Shown here piece by piece: positions 17,420 through 26,072 of a stretch of DNA of 64,000 nt; position 1 is the first letter of the stretch, and every line of letters begins with the position of its first letter. The position numbers were made by a program, and so were the translations under genes. Source of the stretch: JAVBMV01 sp031552145. GTDB lineage: Bacteria; Myxococcota; Myxococcia; Myxococcales; UBA5297. Where the stretch lies: assembly GCA_031552145.1 (NCBI GenBank), contig JAVBMV010000008.1, positions 186,001 to 250,000 of the forward strand. Reading direction: 5' to 3'. Under the pieces are notes generated by a model. That model had not been told where the DNA came from, searched no databases, and saw nothing but the letters and a program-made list of their open reading frames with translations.

Positions 17420-19482
17420 CGTTGACGCATAACTTGAGACTCTCCGAGGGCGAAGAGGAGGCCGAGTTCGACTCGGCCGAATCTGTGACGGCGCTCGCGG
17501 CGGCGATCGAACGGCTGGGTCACAAGGTAGAGCGCGTGGAGGTGTCAGGCCCCGCATCGCGAACGGTGGCGCGGCTGGAGGCCTATGCGCCCGATCTAAT
17601 CTTCAACATGGCCGAAGGGCGGCGAGGGCGTCTGCGCGAGGCATTCTACCCGGCGCTCTTCGAGGAGTTGGGCTTCCCCTGCACGGGTTCGGATGCCTAT
17701 GCCCAGGTGCTCGCGCTCGACAAACAGCTCCTGAAGCTGAGCCTGCGCCAGCAGGGGATAAAGACGCCGGCATGGCAATTCCTGGAGAGAGGAACGCTCT
17801 TTGAACCCTCGCGCTTTCGATACCCCGTGATCCTCAAGCCCAACTTCGAGGGCTCCTCCAAGGGCATCTCGCAAGCCTCGGTGCTCGAGGATCCCTCCGA
17901 AGTCGCCGAGGCGGCGGCGCGCCTGCTCACCCGGTACCCCACGGGGATCTTGGTCGAGGAGTACGTATCGGGGCGCGACATCACGGCTTTTCTCCTCGAG
18001 GGCGTCGCCCGCGAGCGAGGCGGTGTGCTCCATCCCGTCGAGTACCTGGGAGCTTTTCGCGACCGAGTACGCTGGCCAATCTTGGAGCTCTCCGACAAGG
18101 AGCGTGCCGCGGAGGCGGGCGCGGTGATCGCCCCCGCGAGGCTCGAGAGGGGAACCGCGGAGCGGCTCCTCAAATGCTCTCGCCGCGTCATCGAGCTGCT
18201 CTCCTTGAGAGATGTGGCGAGCATCGACTTCAGGGTCACGCCAGAAGGCGAGCTCTACTTTCTCGAGGTGAACCCGCTCCCATGGATCAGGGAAGGGGCT
18301 GGCCTCTTCGCCGCCGCCGCTCTCGAGGGGATGCCCTTCGACGAAGTGATTGAGGCGATCATCGAGAACGCCTCGAAGCGTCACGGACTGAAAGAGTCGA
18401 CGCTCAGGTCTCGCTCGAGGCGCTCGGGTCCGCTCAAGGTGGGCTTCGCCTACAACGTCAAGCGGGTCAGTCCAGAGAATGATGGCAGTCGGGATGACGA
18501 GGCCGAGTACGACAGCCCCAAGACGCTCAACGCCATCCGCGAGGCGATCGCGAGCTGTGGGCACGAGGTGGTCGATATCGAGGCGACCTCGGAGCTGCCT
18601 CAGCGCCTGGCCCAGTCGGGTGTCGACATCGTCTTCAATATCGCCGAGGGACTGCGGGGACGAAACCGCGAAGCGCACGTCCCCGCGCTCTGCGAGCTGC
18701 TCGATATTCCCTATACCGGCTCCGATCCGGCGACGCTCTCCATCGCCCTCGACAAGGGGTTGGCGAAGCGGATGGTGCGCCAGGAGGGCGTGCTCACCCC
18801 CGCCTTCATGCTGATGAGCACCGGCAAGGAGCGCATTCCAAAGGATTGGCGCTATCCCGTCATCGTGAAGCCTGTGGCGGAGGGCTCCTCGAAAGGGGTA
18901 CAGCCCAAGAGCGTGGTGAGCAGCGAGCAAGAGATGCGCGAGGCGGCCCGCGAGATGGCGCATCGGTATCAGCAACCCGCGCTCGTCGAGGAGTATGTCT
19001 TCGGGCGCGAGTTCACGGTGGGGCTGCTCGGCGAGCGCAGACCGCGCGTCCTCGCGCCCATGGAGATCGTCTTCACCGACAAGAGCGATCCGCTGCCCGT
19101 CTACAGCTTCGAGCACAAGCTCGACGCCAACAAGTGGGTGCGCTACGAGGCTCCCGCGAAGCTCGAGCCTCCGATCGCGCGCAAAATGCAGGAGGTAGCT
19201 CGCGACGTCTTCGTCGCGCTGGGCTGCCGCGACGTGGCGCGCATCGATTTTCGCCTCGATGCCTCGGGCAAGCTCTACTTCATCGAGTGCAACCCGCTGC
19301 CTGGACTAACGCCCGGCTGGAGCGACCTCTGCCTTATCGCCGAGGCATGTGGTCTCAACTACCGCATGCTCATCGGCGAGATCATGGCGGGCGCCATCCG
19401 CAGGTACAAAGAGCGCGAGCGGACGCGCCGTTGCGCGCTCGTGCCCAAGCTGGAGGAGCGCCAGTTCGTGATTGAAAAATGA
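17410..19482 (+). CDS. Tandem D-Ala-D-Ala-ligase-like ATP-grasp protein
   Basis: A 690-aa protein made of two complete ATP-grasp modules (about 1-330 and 345-690) joined by a basic linker. Each opens with a matching motif (EAEFDSAES and EAEYDSPKT). Each has an ATP-binding lysine strand and glycine loop (VILKPNFEGSSKG and VIVKPVAEGSSKG). Each keeps the metal-binding E-x-N pair: Glu286/Asn288 in FLEVNPLP and Glu626/Asn628 in FIECNPLP. Both halves therefore look catalytic. The family joins a carboxylate to an amine using ATP, as in D-Ala-D-Ala synthesis. A normal Ddl is about 300-370 aa and single, so a dedicated dipeptide or two-step ligase is possible. ATG 17410 lies inside the RDD gene. Confidence 0.85.
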   Translation: MRIALTHNLRLSEGEEEAEFDSAESVTALAAAIERLGHKVERVEVSGPASRTVARLEAYAPDLIFNMAEGRRGRLREAFYPALFEELGFPCTGSDAYAQVLALDKQLLKLSLRQQGIKTPAWQFLERGTLFEPSRFRYPVILKPNFEGSSKGISQASVLEDPSEVAEAAARLLTRYPTGILVEEYVSGRDITAFLLEGVARERGGVLHPVEYLGAFRDRVRWPILELSDKERAAEAGAVIAPARLERGTAERLLKCSRRVIELLSLRDVASIDFRVTPEGELYFLEVNPLPWIREGAGLFAAAALEGMPFDEVIEAIIENASKRHGLKESTLRSRSRRSGPLKVGFAYNVKRVSPENDGSRDDEAEYDSPKTLNAIREAIASCGHEVVDIEATSELPQRLAQSGVDIVFNIAEGLRGRNREAHVPALCELLDIPYTGSDPATLSIALDKGLAKRMVRQEGVLTPAFMLMSTGKERIPKDWRYPVIVKPVAEGSSKGVQPKSVVSSEQEMREAAREMAHRYQQPALVEEYVFGREFTVGLLGERRPRVLAPMEIVFTDKSDPLPVYSFEHKLDANKWVRYEAPAKLEPPIARKMQEVARDVFVALGCRDVARIDFRLDASGKLYFIECNPLPGLTPGWSDLCLIAEACGLNYRMLIGEIMAGAIRRYKERERTRRCALVPKLEERQFVIEK

Positions 19483-19576
19483 GCCAACTTGGCGTAATCT
19501 CCTCGAAAATTTTCGACGGAGTCGGCTTTGGGCCGGCCGGGTGCTCGAGCGCCTTCCGTTCGTGTGGAGGTCGTCA

Positions 19577-20728
19577 ATGTCTCAAAAACCGGGGTTTGTC
19601 GTATGGCTGACAGGCATGTCGGGCTCGGGCAAGAGCACGCTCGCGCAATTTCTTTGTGACCGCCTCAACGCCATTGGCCGGACCGCCGAGATCGTCGACC
19701 AGGACATCATGCAACCCGCGCTGGTGCGGGGGCCGGGACTCAGCAAAGAGGACCGCATGAACCTTACCCGGCGGCTCGGGTGGGGTGCGGGGCTCATCGC
19801 CAAGAATGGCGGCATCGCGCTGGTGGCGGCCACCAGCCCCTACCGCGAGGCGCGCGAAGTGGTGAGGCGCGAGGTCCCGCGCTTCATCGAGGTCTATTGC
19901 GACTGTCCGACCGAGGTGCTCATCGAGCGCGACAAGACGGGCCAGTACAAGAAGGCGCTTTCCGGCGCGCTGCCCAACTTCACCGGCGTCACCGATCCCT
20001 ATGAGACGCCGCAGATGGCCGAAGCGACGGCCCACACCGATCGCGAGACGATCGAGGAGAGCACCAGCGAGATCCTGCGCGCGCTCATCCATGTTGGGTA
20101 TGTCTCCGATGAAGAGGCGAAGCAGATCCTCGGCACCAAGTTGAAGAAGCGCCCCCCACAGAAGGCGATGGAGCCACTGGAGCAGGCGGTCCTCAAGAAC
20201 AAGAAGCGCGGCGGCAAGGGGGAGACGATCATGGGCGTGCCGCCGGCCGCCGAGAAGGGAAATGGCAAGGCGAGCGCCAAGAGCGCCATAAAGCAGCCCG
20301 CGGAGGATGAGGCCAAGAAGAAGGGCGCGAAGAAAACCAAGAACGGAAAGAGCGCCTCCTCCGAGAAGCCCGAAAAGGCAGTGAAGAAAGGCAAGGCCGA
20401 AAAGACCGCGAAGAGCAAGAAGGCTGTCGCGGAAGGCAAGAGCGCAACGAGCGCTCAGGCTAAGGGCGAGAAGAAGGCGTCGAAGGAGAAGAGCTCAAAA
20501 AAATCCGACGCAAAGAGCAAGAAGAAGGGCGCTGCCCAGGGCTCGGCGAAGAAGAGGGCCAGCTCAAAAACGAAGGGCAAGAAGCAGGCTGCAAAATCGA
20601 AGAAGGCCCCTGCCAAGGCCGCCCGCAATGGTGCTAAGAAGGGCGCCGCCGCCAAGAAGGCGAAGCCCGCCAAGAAGAGCAAGCCAAGCAAGGCGAAGGT
20701 GAAGAAGAGCGCCAAGAAGGCTCGCTAG
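19577..20728 (+). CDS. APS-kinase-like P-loop kinase with histone-H1-like tail
   Basis: Residues 1-185 match adenylylsulfate kinase: P-loop GMSGSGKST (13-21), then VDQD where the family has DGD, SPYREAR, ERDKTGQYKKA and FTGVTDPYE. Residues 201-383 are an extremely Lys/Ala-rich, low-complexity tail with KKA, AKK and SKK runs, like histone H1 or bacterial H1-like proteins. Several APS-contact positions differ from the canonical enzyme (DGDN-x-R is DQDIMQ), and no cysD/cysN is nearby, so the true substrate is uncertain. The tail could bind DNA, RNA or polyphosphate. ATG 19577 has TGGAGG 8 nt upstream. It follows the tandem ATP-grasp gene by 94 bp. Confidence 0.82.
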   Translation: MSQKPGFVVWLTGMSGSGKSTLAQFLCDRLNAIGRTAEIVDQDIMQPALVRGPGLSKEDRMNLTRRLGWGAGLIAKNGGIALVAATSPYREAREVVRREVPRFIEVYCDCPTEVLIERDKTGQYKKALSGALPNFTGVTDPYETPQMAEATAHTDRETIEESTSEILRALIHVGYVSDEEAKQILGTKLKKRPPQKAMEPLEQAVLKNKKRGGKGETIMGVPPAAEKGNGKASAKSAIKQPAEDEAKKKGAKKTKNGKSASSEKPEKAVKKGKAEKTAKSKKAVAEGKSATSAQAKGEKKASKEKSSKKSDAKSKKKGAAQGSAKKRASSKTKGKKQAAKSKKAPAKAARNGAKKGAAAKKAKPAKKSKPSKAKVKKSAKKAR

Positions 20729-20743
20729 GGCGGGTGCAGAAGA

Positions 20744-20817
<74 letters not shown>

Positions 20818-20972
20818 TAGGGTGTAAAGTGGTTGGCGCGATGATGGCTGCGCGATGGCAGTTTCGGATTCGTGCGGCGACGCCTCCATCCCCCCCCAAA
20901 ACCATCCTTGCCTCCCGCGGCCAGGCCCCGCAACAACAGGGCCGGATCGGGGACGCCACCTCCGTGGTGCAG

Positions 20973-20986
20973 CCCCTTCGGAGGGG
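20973..20986 (+). promoter_or_regulatory. Hairpin covering the ribosome-binding site
   Basis: CCCCTTCGGAGGGG can fold into a 5-bp stem with a TCGG loop. The right arm contains the GGAGG that should serve the start at 20994. A second CCTCCG at 20959-20964 could also pair with CGGAGG. Translation of the lipoprotein may therefore depend on opening this structure. Confidence 0.4.
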
Positions 20987-20993
20987 AATGGCG

Positions 20994-22214
20994 ATGTGGA
21001 GGCTCTCGTCTCTTATGGCGGTGCTTGCGCTCCTGCTGGTGGGATGTAGCAGCAGTGATGCACAGAAGAGCGCATGCCGGGCAGCCACGGATTGCGCGGC
21101 GCTAACCAACGGTTGCGAAAGCGCTGTTTGCTCGGCGGGGCGCTGCAAGGTTCTACCCAAGCTAAAGGGAAGCGTGGCGCCAGAACAGGTCGAGGGCGAC
21201 TGTCAGCAACTCCTCTGCGACGGCGCTGGCGGGACCTACCTCGCCGACGATCCGAGTGACCTCGTACAGGAGGAGTCGCTCTGCACCGTGCGCCGTTGCC
21301 TCTATGGTGACATCGAGGAGCGCGTCCGCCCCGCTGGCTTCGACTGCTCTCCGAGTGGCTTGGGACGGGTCTGCGATGGGCGCGGCGAATGCGTGGAGTG
21401 CGCCTCCCACTCGGACTGCGGAGAGGGATTTTGCGAGGAGCACGCCTGCCGCGCGCTCTCCTGTGGCGACGGTCTCTTGAACCCGCCCGAAAGGTGTGAT
21501 GGCGCGGCGCTGGGCGGTGCCACCTGCGAGTCGCTCGGTTTCATGGGAGGGGTCCTCGCTTGCGCGCCGGGGTGCAGAGCCTTCGACCTCACGGGTTGCA
21601 TCAGCAGCGTCTGTGGCGATTCGCAGGCCCAGGGCGTCGAGCAGTGCGATGGCGCCGATCTCAAGGGTGAGAGCTGCGTCTCGCTCGGTTTCGCCGGCGG
21701 GACATTGGGGTGCGGTACTGCCTGCGGCTTCGACCTTGGTGCCTGTCTCGTCGAGCTGCCCCCCTGCTCACCCGAAGCAGAGGAGCGCATCTACACCGCC
21801 TCCGCGCTCCCACGCGCCATCGACGACAACTCGGTCATTCCCACCGAGGTGACCATTACGGTTCAGGACCATGGCTTCGTTGAATCGGCGAGGTTGCTGC
21901 TGAGCGCCAGCCACCAGAGGGTGAGCGATCTGGAGTTCTTCCTGCTCAGTCCGGAGGGCGACATGGTGGAGCTCTCCACCGACAACGGCGCGACGGGAGT
22001 GGACTACCAGGGGACGCTCCTTTCCGATGGCGCGCACCGCTCCATTCTCGACGGCAGCGCCCCCTTCACCGGCTCCTTCCTTCCCGAGACCCCGTTACTC
22101 GCGGTGGCGGGAGGCGAGGCGAGCGGGGAGTGGCGCCTGCGCGCGCTGGATGACCGACTGGGCGTGGAGGGAAAGCTCACCGAACTGGAGCTGCAGCTCT
22201 GCATCTTGCCCTAG
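20994..22214 (+). CDS. Cys-rich lipoprotein with C-terminal P-domain
   Basis: A 406-aa exported protein. The signal peptide has lipobox LVGC (Cys18). A Cys-rich middle region (about 28-245) holds two similar units containing CGDG/CGDS and E-x-CDG-x-x-L (near residues 157-170 and 205-220), as in myxobacterial Cys-rich surface repeats. The C-terminal 140 residues resemble the P/Homo-B domain of proprotein convertases: Y-x-A-x-A-x-P-x-A-I-D-D, then SDLEFFLLSPEG, and GEWRLRALDD near the end. P-domains usually accompany secreted proteases, but no protease domain is present here. ATG 20994 was preferred over 20988 because GGAGG is 9 nt away rather than 3. It is flanked by tRNA-Arg and the CCA-enzyme gene. 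Confidence 0.8.
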   Translation: MWRLSSLMAVLALLLVGCSSSDAQKSACRAATDCAALTNGCESAVCSAGRCKVLPKLKGSVAPEQVEGDCQQLLCDGAGGTYLADDPSDLVQEESLCTVRRCLYGDIEERVRPAGFDCSPSGLGRVCDGRGECVECASHSDCGEGFCEEHACRALSCGDGLLNPPERCDGAALGGATCESLGFMGGVLACAPGCRAFDLTGCISSVCGDSQAQGVEQCDGADLKGESCVSLGFAGGTLGCGTACGFDLGACLVELPPCSPEAEERIYTASALPRAIDDNSVIPTEVTITVQDHGFVESARLLLSASHQRVSDLEFFLLSPEGDMVELSTDNGATGVDYQGTLLSDGAHRSILDGSAPFTGSFLPETPLLAVAGGEASGEWRLRALDDRLGVEGKLTELELQLCILP

Positions 22215-22278
22215 CCGCGCGGGCCAGAGCGCAAAGCGCGGTTGTCACGGCGGGCGGGGCGATGCAGAGTAGCGCCCC

Positions 22279-23685
22279 ATGTCCACTCGCGTGCTCCAAG
22301 GTACCCCACTCGAACTATTGGCGCAGCGGCCTCCGCCTGCCTATGCCGTCGAGGTGTTGTGCCGGTTGAAGGAGAGCGGCCACCGAGCCTATCTCGTCGG
22401 CGGATGCGTGCGAGACCCTTTCCTGGGGAGGAGCGCCAAGGACTATGACGTGGCCACCGAGGCAAGGCCCGAGCAGGTCCGCGCGCTCTTCAGGCGCGTT
22501 ATCCCCACGGGAATCGCACATGGAACCGTGACGGTGCTTCAAGGGAAGGCGCAGGTGGAGGTGACCACCTTCCGCGCCGAGGCGGGTTACGCCGATGCAC
22601 GCCACCCCGACAGCGTCACTTTCCTCAACCGAATCGAGGAGGATCTGGCCCGCAGGGACTTCACCTTCAACGCGATGGCCTACGATCCGATCGAGGGCGC
22701 CTTCATCGACCCTTTCGGTGGCGTGGGCGATCTGCGCGCGGGGTTGGTCCGGTGCGTGGGCAAGGCGCTCGAGCGCTTTGCCGAAGATGGGTTGCGGACG
22801 CTCAGAGCGGTCCGATTCGCCACGGTCCTCGGCTTTGAGCTCGAGCGCGAGACCGCCGCGGCGATCGGCCCAGCGCTCACCTCCTTCTCGAAGGTGGCCA
22901 AAGAGCGGATTCGCGATGAGTTGCTCAAGATGCTCGTGGCGGAGCGCCCCGGTCGCGGACTGAAACTGCTCGCCGAGCACAGGCTGCTGGAGCGCACTTT
23001 TCCTCCGCTTTGGGGCAGTGGATTGGCGGAGGGCGCTCGCCCGCGCCGCGTCGAGCTGGCGGCGCGGCTACTCGACCTGCTTCCTCCCGTCCTCGAGCCA
23101 AGGCTCGCGGCCATGCTTCATGCTGCGCTCGCCCATGAAGGGGAGCCGGGTGCGGTGACAGAGGGGCTCGAGCTGGCCTCGCGCTGGGAAGAGGCGCTGG
23201 TCCCCACGGTTCTCCCCAGAAGGAGCACCGAGCAGATCGCGCTACTCGCGCGCGAGGCGCGCTTCGCGCGGGAGCCTTGGCCCGACGATGCGGCACTCAG
23301 GCGCGGTGTCGCCCGCGTCGGGCGGGGGTCACTTGAGAATCTCTTCGCGCTCGGCCGCGCGCTCGCGTGGGTGGAGGGTGCGCGGCACGGAGAGGAGGGG
23401 AGCGCGCGCGCGATTGCCGAGGTAGAGAGGCTGCGCGAGCGCTTTGAGGCGGCGTTGGCCTCCAACCCGCCGTTGACCGTGGGAGAGTTGGCGCTCACCG
23501 GTAGTGACGTGATGCGGGCGCTGGGATGTGCTGGAGGTCCAACTGTTGGCGCTGCGCTGAAGCGGCTCCTGGAGGCCGTGCTGGAAACGCCCACACTCAA
23601 TGAGCGCGAGCGGTTGCTCTCCCTTCTGATGGCCCTGCCGAGAGACGAAACGGTCCCGCAGGTCGACCCCATAAAACGGGGTTGA
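22279..23685 (+). CDS. CCA tRNA nucleotidyltransferase / poly(A) polymerase family
   Basis: Class II nucleotidyltransferase (468 aa). The head domain has GGCVRDPFLG (42-51), the metal-binding DYD of KDYDVATEARP, RRDFTFNAMAYDP, and the RNA-binding EDGLRTLRAVRFA. The C-terminal half is helical; where bacterial CCA enzymes often carry an HD motif there is only HAALAHEGEP, so no HD phosphohydrolase is evident. CCA-adding and poly(A) activities cannot be separated by eye. Both tRNA genes in this window lack an encoded CCA, so the genome needs a CCA-adding enzyme. Its 3' end converges on the KimA-like gene across a 318-bp gap. Confidence 0.88.
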   Translation: MSTRVLQGTPLELLAQRPPPAYAVEVLCRLKESGHRAYLVGGCVRDPFLGRSAKDYDVATEARPEQVRALFRRVIPTGIAHGTVTVLQGKAQVEVTTFRAEAGYADARHPDSVTFLNRIEEDLARRDFTFNAMAYDPIEGAFIDPFGGVGDLRAGLVRCVGKALERFAEDGLRTLRAVRFATVLGFELERETAAAIGPALTSFSKVAKERIRDELLKMLVAERPGRGLKLLAEHRLLERTFPPLWGSGLAEGARPRRVELAARLLDLLPPVLEPRLAAMLHAALAHEGEPGAVTEGLELASRWEEALVPTVLPRRSTEQIALLAREARFAREPWPDDAALRRGVARVGRGSLENLFALGRALAWVEGARHGEEGSARAIAEVERLRERFEAALASNPPLTVGELALTGSDVMRALGCAGGPTVGAALKRLLEAVLETPTLNERERLLSLLMALPRDETVPQVDPIKRG

Positions 23686-24003
23686 AGACAAGCGCTATTT
23701 TTCCACAGCTTCTCCACAGAGCGTTCTTTCGAACTCTGGATTTGCCTGCCTTTGTCGTGGCACAGAAAAATCTTCCACTGGGGCAAAGGCGATAAAACCA
23801 TAGATAAAACACCTAGTTAGCTGTGCCGACATACGAAGGTCTCGGCAGGGCGCGAGCTGCCCCCACGAGCGAACAAACCTCGCGTCCAGGCTGTGGAAAA
23901 ACTGTTGTAATCGGGAAAAGCGGCGTGACTACCGCCGATTGCGCGATTCATCCAGGAGGGGCGCGCACACTCCCTGGCGCCTTTACTCGAAGGCTGCTCG
24001 CCT
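23686..24003. other. Convergent intergenic gap with DnaA-box-like repeats
   Basis: No protein gene is evident in these 318 bp, the longest gap in the window. It is visibly richer in A+T than its surroundings. It holds TTTTCCACA (23699-23707) and TTCTCCACA (23710-23718) on the plus strand and TGTGGAAAA (23892-23900), the reverse complement of the first. All three continue into a shared TTYTCCACAG core close to the DnaA box TTWTNCACA. Between them is an AT-rich direct repeat, GATAAAAC at 23791 and 23803. Because both flanking genes end here, no promoter is required, so replication-origin-like or DnaA-binding function, or a small RNA, is possible. Confidence 0.4.
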
Positions 24004-25977
24004 CTATTCCTGTCTGGCGGATTCGAGCACTCGCACTGGCATCACCATCGCCGCCAGGCCTTGGAACTGAAGTCGACGCTGGACGGCGTTGGCGGTCTCG
24101 TTGTGCAGGAGTCGCTGGAACCAGTGCTCCTTCTCGAAGACCAGCTTGCCCGCGAAGAAGACCGCGCGTGGATAGTCCCGTCCAAGCTGTAAACAGGCGC
24201 TCTCGGCACCTTCGATCGCCTCGGTGCCGATCACCATCCGCGAGTCGGCAGCGAGCCCCAGGCCGCGGGCCAAGGCGACGTACTTGCGCAGGCTCTCCTC
24301 GGTACGCGCCCGCAGTTCGTCCACCTCGCGCACCCCGTGGAAAGAGGCGGAGTCGATGACGCCTACGGAGACGAAGACGAAGTTCTTGAACTGGCCTGGG
24401 AAGACCCGCTGGACCGCGAGGAGCGAGTGGATGCCCAGGCCGCCATAGGCGCCCACGAGCAGCACTGCGGTGGGCTGCCCCGCGTCGAGCGCGCGCGGCT
24501 TTGGCTCGCCCACGGGCAGCCCCTCCATGATCGCGTCCAGCCGCTTCAGCTTCTCTTGGACCTTCAAGTAGTGGCGCCTGATGAGATGACAGCCGACCAC
24601 CAAGAGAGAGGTGACCGCGAGGGTGACCCAGCCTCCCTCCTCGGCCTTTTCGTAGATGGTCACGACCAGGATCGAGAGGCAGAAGAGCAGGGCGACCGAG
24701 TGGATGAGCAGCCCGCGCCGCTTGCTGCGCCTGCCACCGCGCTTGAGCCAATAGCGCAGCATCGCGAGCTGCGAGATCGAGAAGGTGACGAAGACATTGA
24801 TGGCATACATCGTTACGAGTTGGGTGATGTTGCCGTCGGTGTACCAGAGCGTGGCGATCGAGGCCGCCGACATCAGGAGCACGCCGTTCTGCATCGTCAG
24901 GCGGTCCGAGAGCGCGGCGAAGCGGTGGGGCCAATAGGAGTCGAGCGCCATGTTCGCCATCACGCGCGGTCCATCGATGAAGCCCGTCTGTGCCGCCACG
25001 AAGAGGAGCGCTGCCTCCGCCGCGAGCGTGAGGATCACGAACCCCTTGCCAATGGCGAGGCCGCCGAGCTGGTAGGAGCCGGCGAAGGACTCCAGCAGAA
25101 CGGCGTTCATCGTCTTGCCAGGAGTGGGGCGCACGTCGAAGAGCAGGTAGCAGACCAGGATGCCGCCCGCGGTGAGCGCGAGCGAGAGCCCCATGAGCAC
25201 CATGGTGCGCCGCCCCGTGAGCACCTTGGGTTCGCGCATGATCTGCAGGCCATTCGAGACGGCCTCGATTCCGGTGTAGGTGCCACCGCCCATCGAGTAG
25301 GCGCGCAGGAAGATGGCGAGCATTCCCGTCACGCCGAGCGCGGCCAGTCCACCCTCGAAGTCGGCGCTCAGCTCGTTGACGACGCGCGGCACGTCGCCGA
25401 GGTGAAAGGCGACTCCTCCGACGATCAGGATAGCGTGCGTCACTAGAAAGGTGAGGAAGATGGGGGCCAGCAGCGTGACCGACTCGCGCACGCCGCGCAG
25501 GTTCATGAGTGTCAGCAGGATGATGACGCTCGTGGTGATGAGGAGCTTGTGCGCGGCCCACTCGGGGGGAAGAACGCTGAACACCTGATCGGCGCCCGCT
25601 GCGATAGAGACCGAGATGGTGAGCACGTAGTCGACGAGGAGCGCGGCGCCCGAGAGCACCCCGGCCTGCGGCCCCAGGAATTTGGTAGCCACGACATAGC
25701 CGCCGCCGCCGAAGGGGAAGCGCCGAATAATCTGGGAGTATGCGATCGAGAGGACCGCTACCGTGACGGCCGTGGCCAGCGCGAGGAGTATGGCGAGGTA
25801 GCGGTGCTCGCCCAACGCCCGAAAGGCCTCATCGGGTCCATAAGCGGAGGAGGTGAGGCCGTCGGCGCCGAGCCCGACCCAGGCGAGGAAGGCCACGAGC
25901 GAGACGTTGCGGAAGAGACCGGGATCTCTGAGGTTGCGCGGCTTGCCGAAAAAGAATTGCCGAAGGCGATGTTCCAA
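24004..25977 (-). CDS. KimA-like APC-superfamily potassium/amino-acid transporter
   Basis: A 657-aa transporter with about 12 membrane helices (residues 25-470) and a cytosolic C-terminal domain (about 480-657) containing a nucleotide-binding-like segment (TAVLLVGAYGGLGIHS). The first helix carries GLGADGLTSSAYGPDEAF, the signature of the YdaO/KimA branch, whose Bacillus member is a high-affinity potassium importer. The ion is inferred from that similarity. The start is TTG 25977, with AGGA 5 nt upstream. The CPBP protease gene lies 95 bp upstream on the same strand. I see no cyclic-di-AMP riboswitch in the leader. Confidence 0.82.
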   Translation of the reverse strand: MEHRLRQFFFGKPRNLRDPGLFRNVSLVAFLAWVGLGADGLTSSAYGPDEAFRALGEHRYLAILLALATAVTVAVLSIAYSQIIRRFPFGGGGYVVATKFLGPQAGVLSGAALLVDYVLTISVSIAAGADQVFSVLPPEWAAHKLLITTSVIILLTLMNLRGVRESVTLLAPIFLTFLVTHAILIVGGVAFHLGDVPRVVNELSADFEGGLAALGVTGMLAIFLRAYSMGGGTYTGIEAVSNGLQIMREPKVLTGRRTMVLMGLSLALTAGGILVCYLLFDVRPTPGKTMNAVLLESFAGSYQLGGLAIGKGFVILTLAAEAALLFVAAQTGFIDGPRVMANMALDSYWPHRFAALSDRLTMQNGVLLMSAASIATLWYTDGNITQLVTMYAINVFVTFSISQLAMLRYWLKRGGRRSKRRGLLIHSVALLFCLSILVVTIYEKAEEGGWVTLAVTSLLVVGCHLIRRHYLKVQEKLKRLDAIMEGLPVGEPKPRALDAGQPTAVLLVGAYGGLGIHSLLAVQRVFPGQFKNFVFVSVGVIDSASFHGVREVDELRARTEESLRKYVALARGLGLAADSRMVIGTEAIEGAESACLQLGRDYPRAVFFAGKLVFEKEHWFQRLLHNETANAVQRRLQFQGLAAMVMPVRVLESARQE

Positions 25978-26072
25978 GACGTCCTGCTCCCGGGGACCGG
26001 TGCGCGGCGCTGCCGGGCAGGAGATGAGCTTGGACCGCGAGCACCAACTCCCCGATCGGCGCCCTCATGGCA

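Noticed and set aside
17596..19116. 506-codon minus frame opposite the tandem ATP-grasp gene
   Set aside because: The plus-strand protein has paired catalytic motifs; the minus frame has none.
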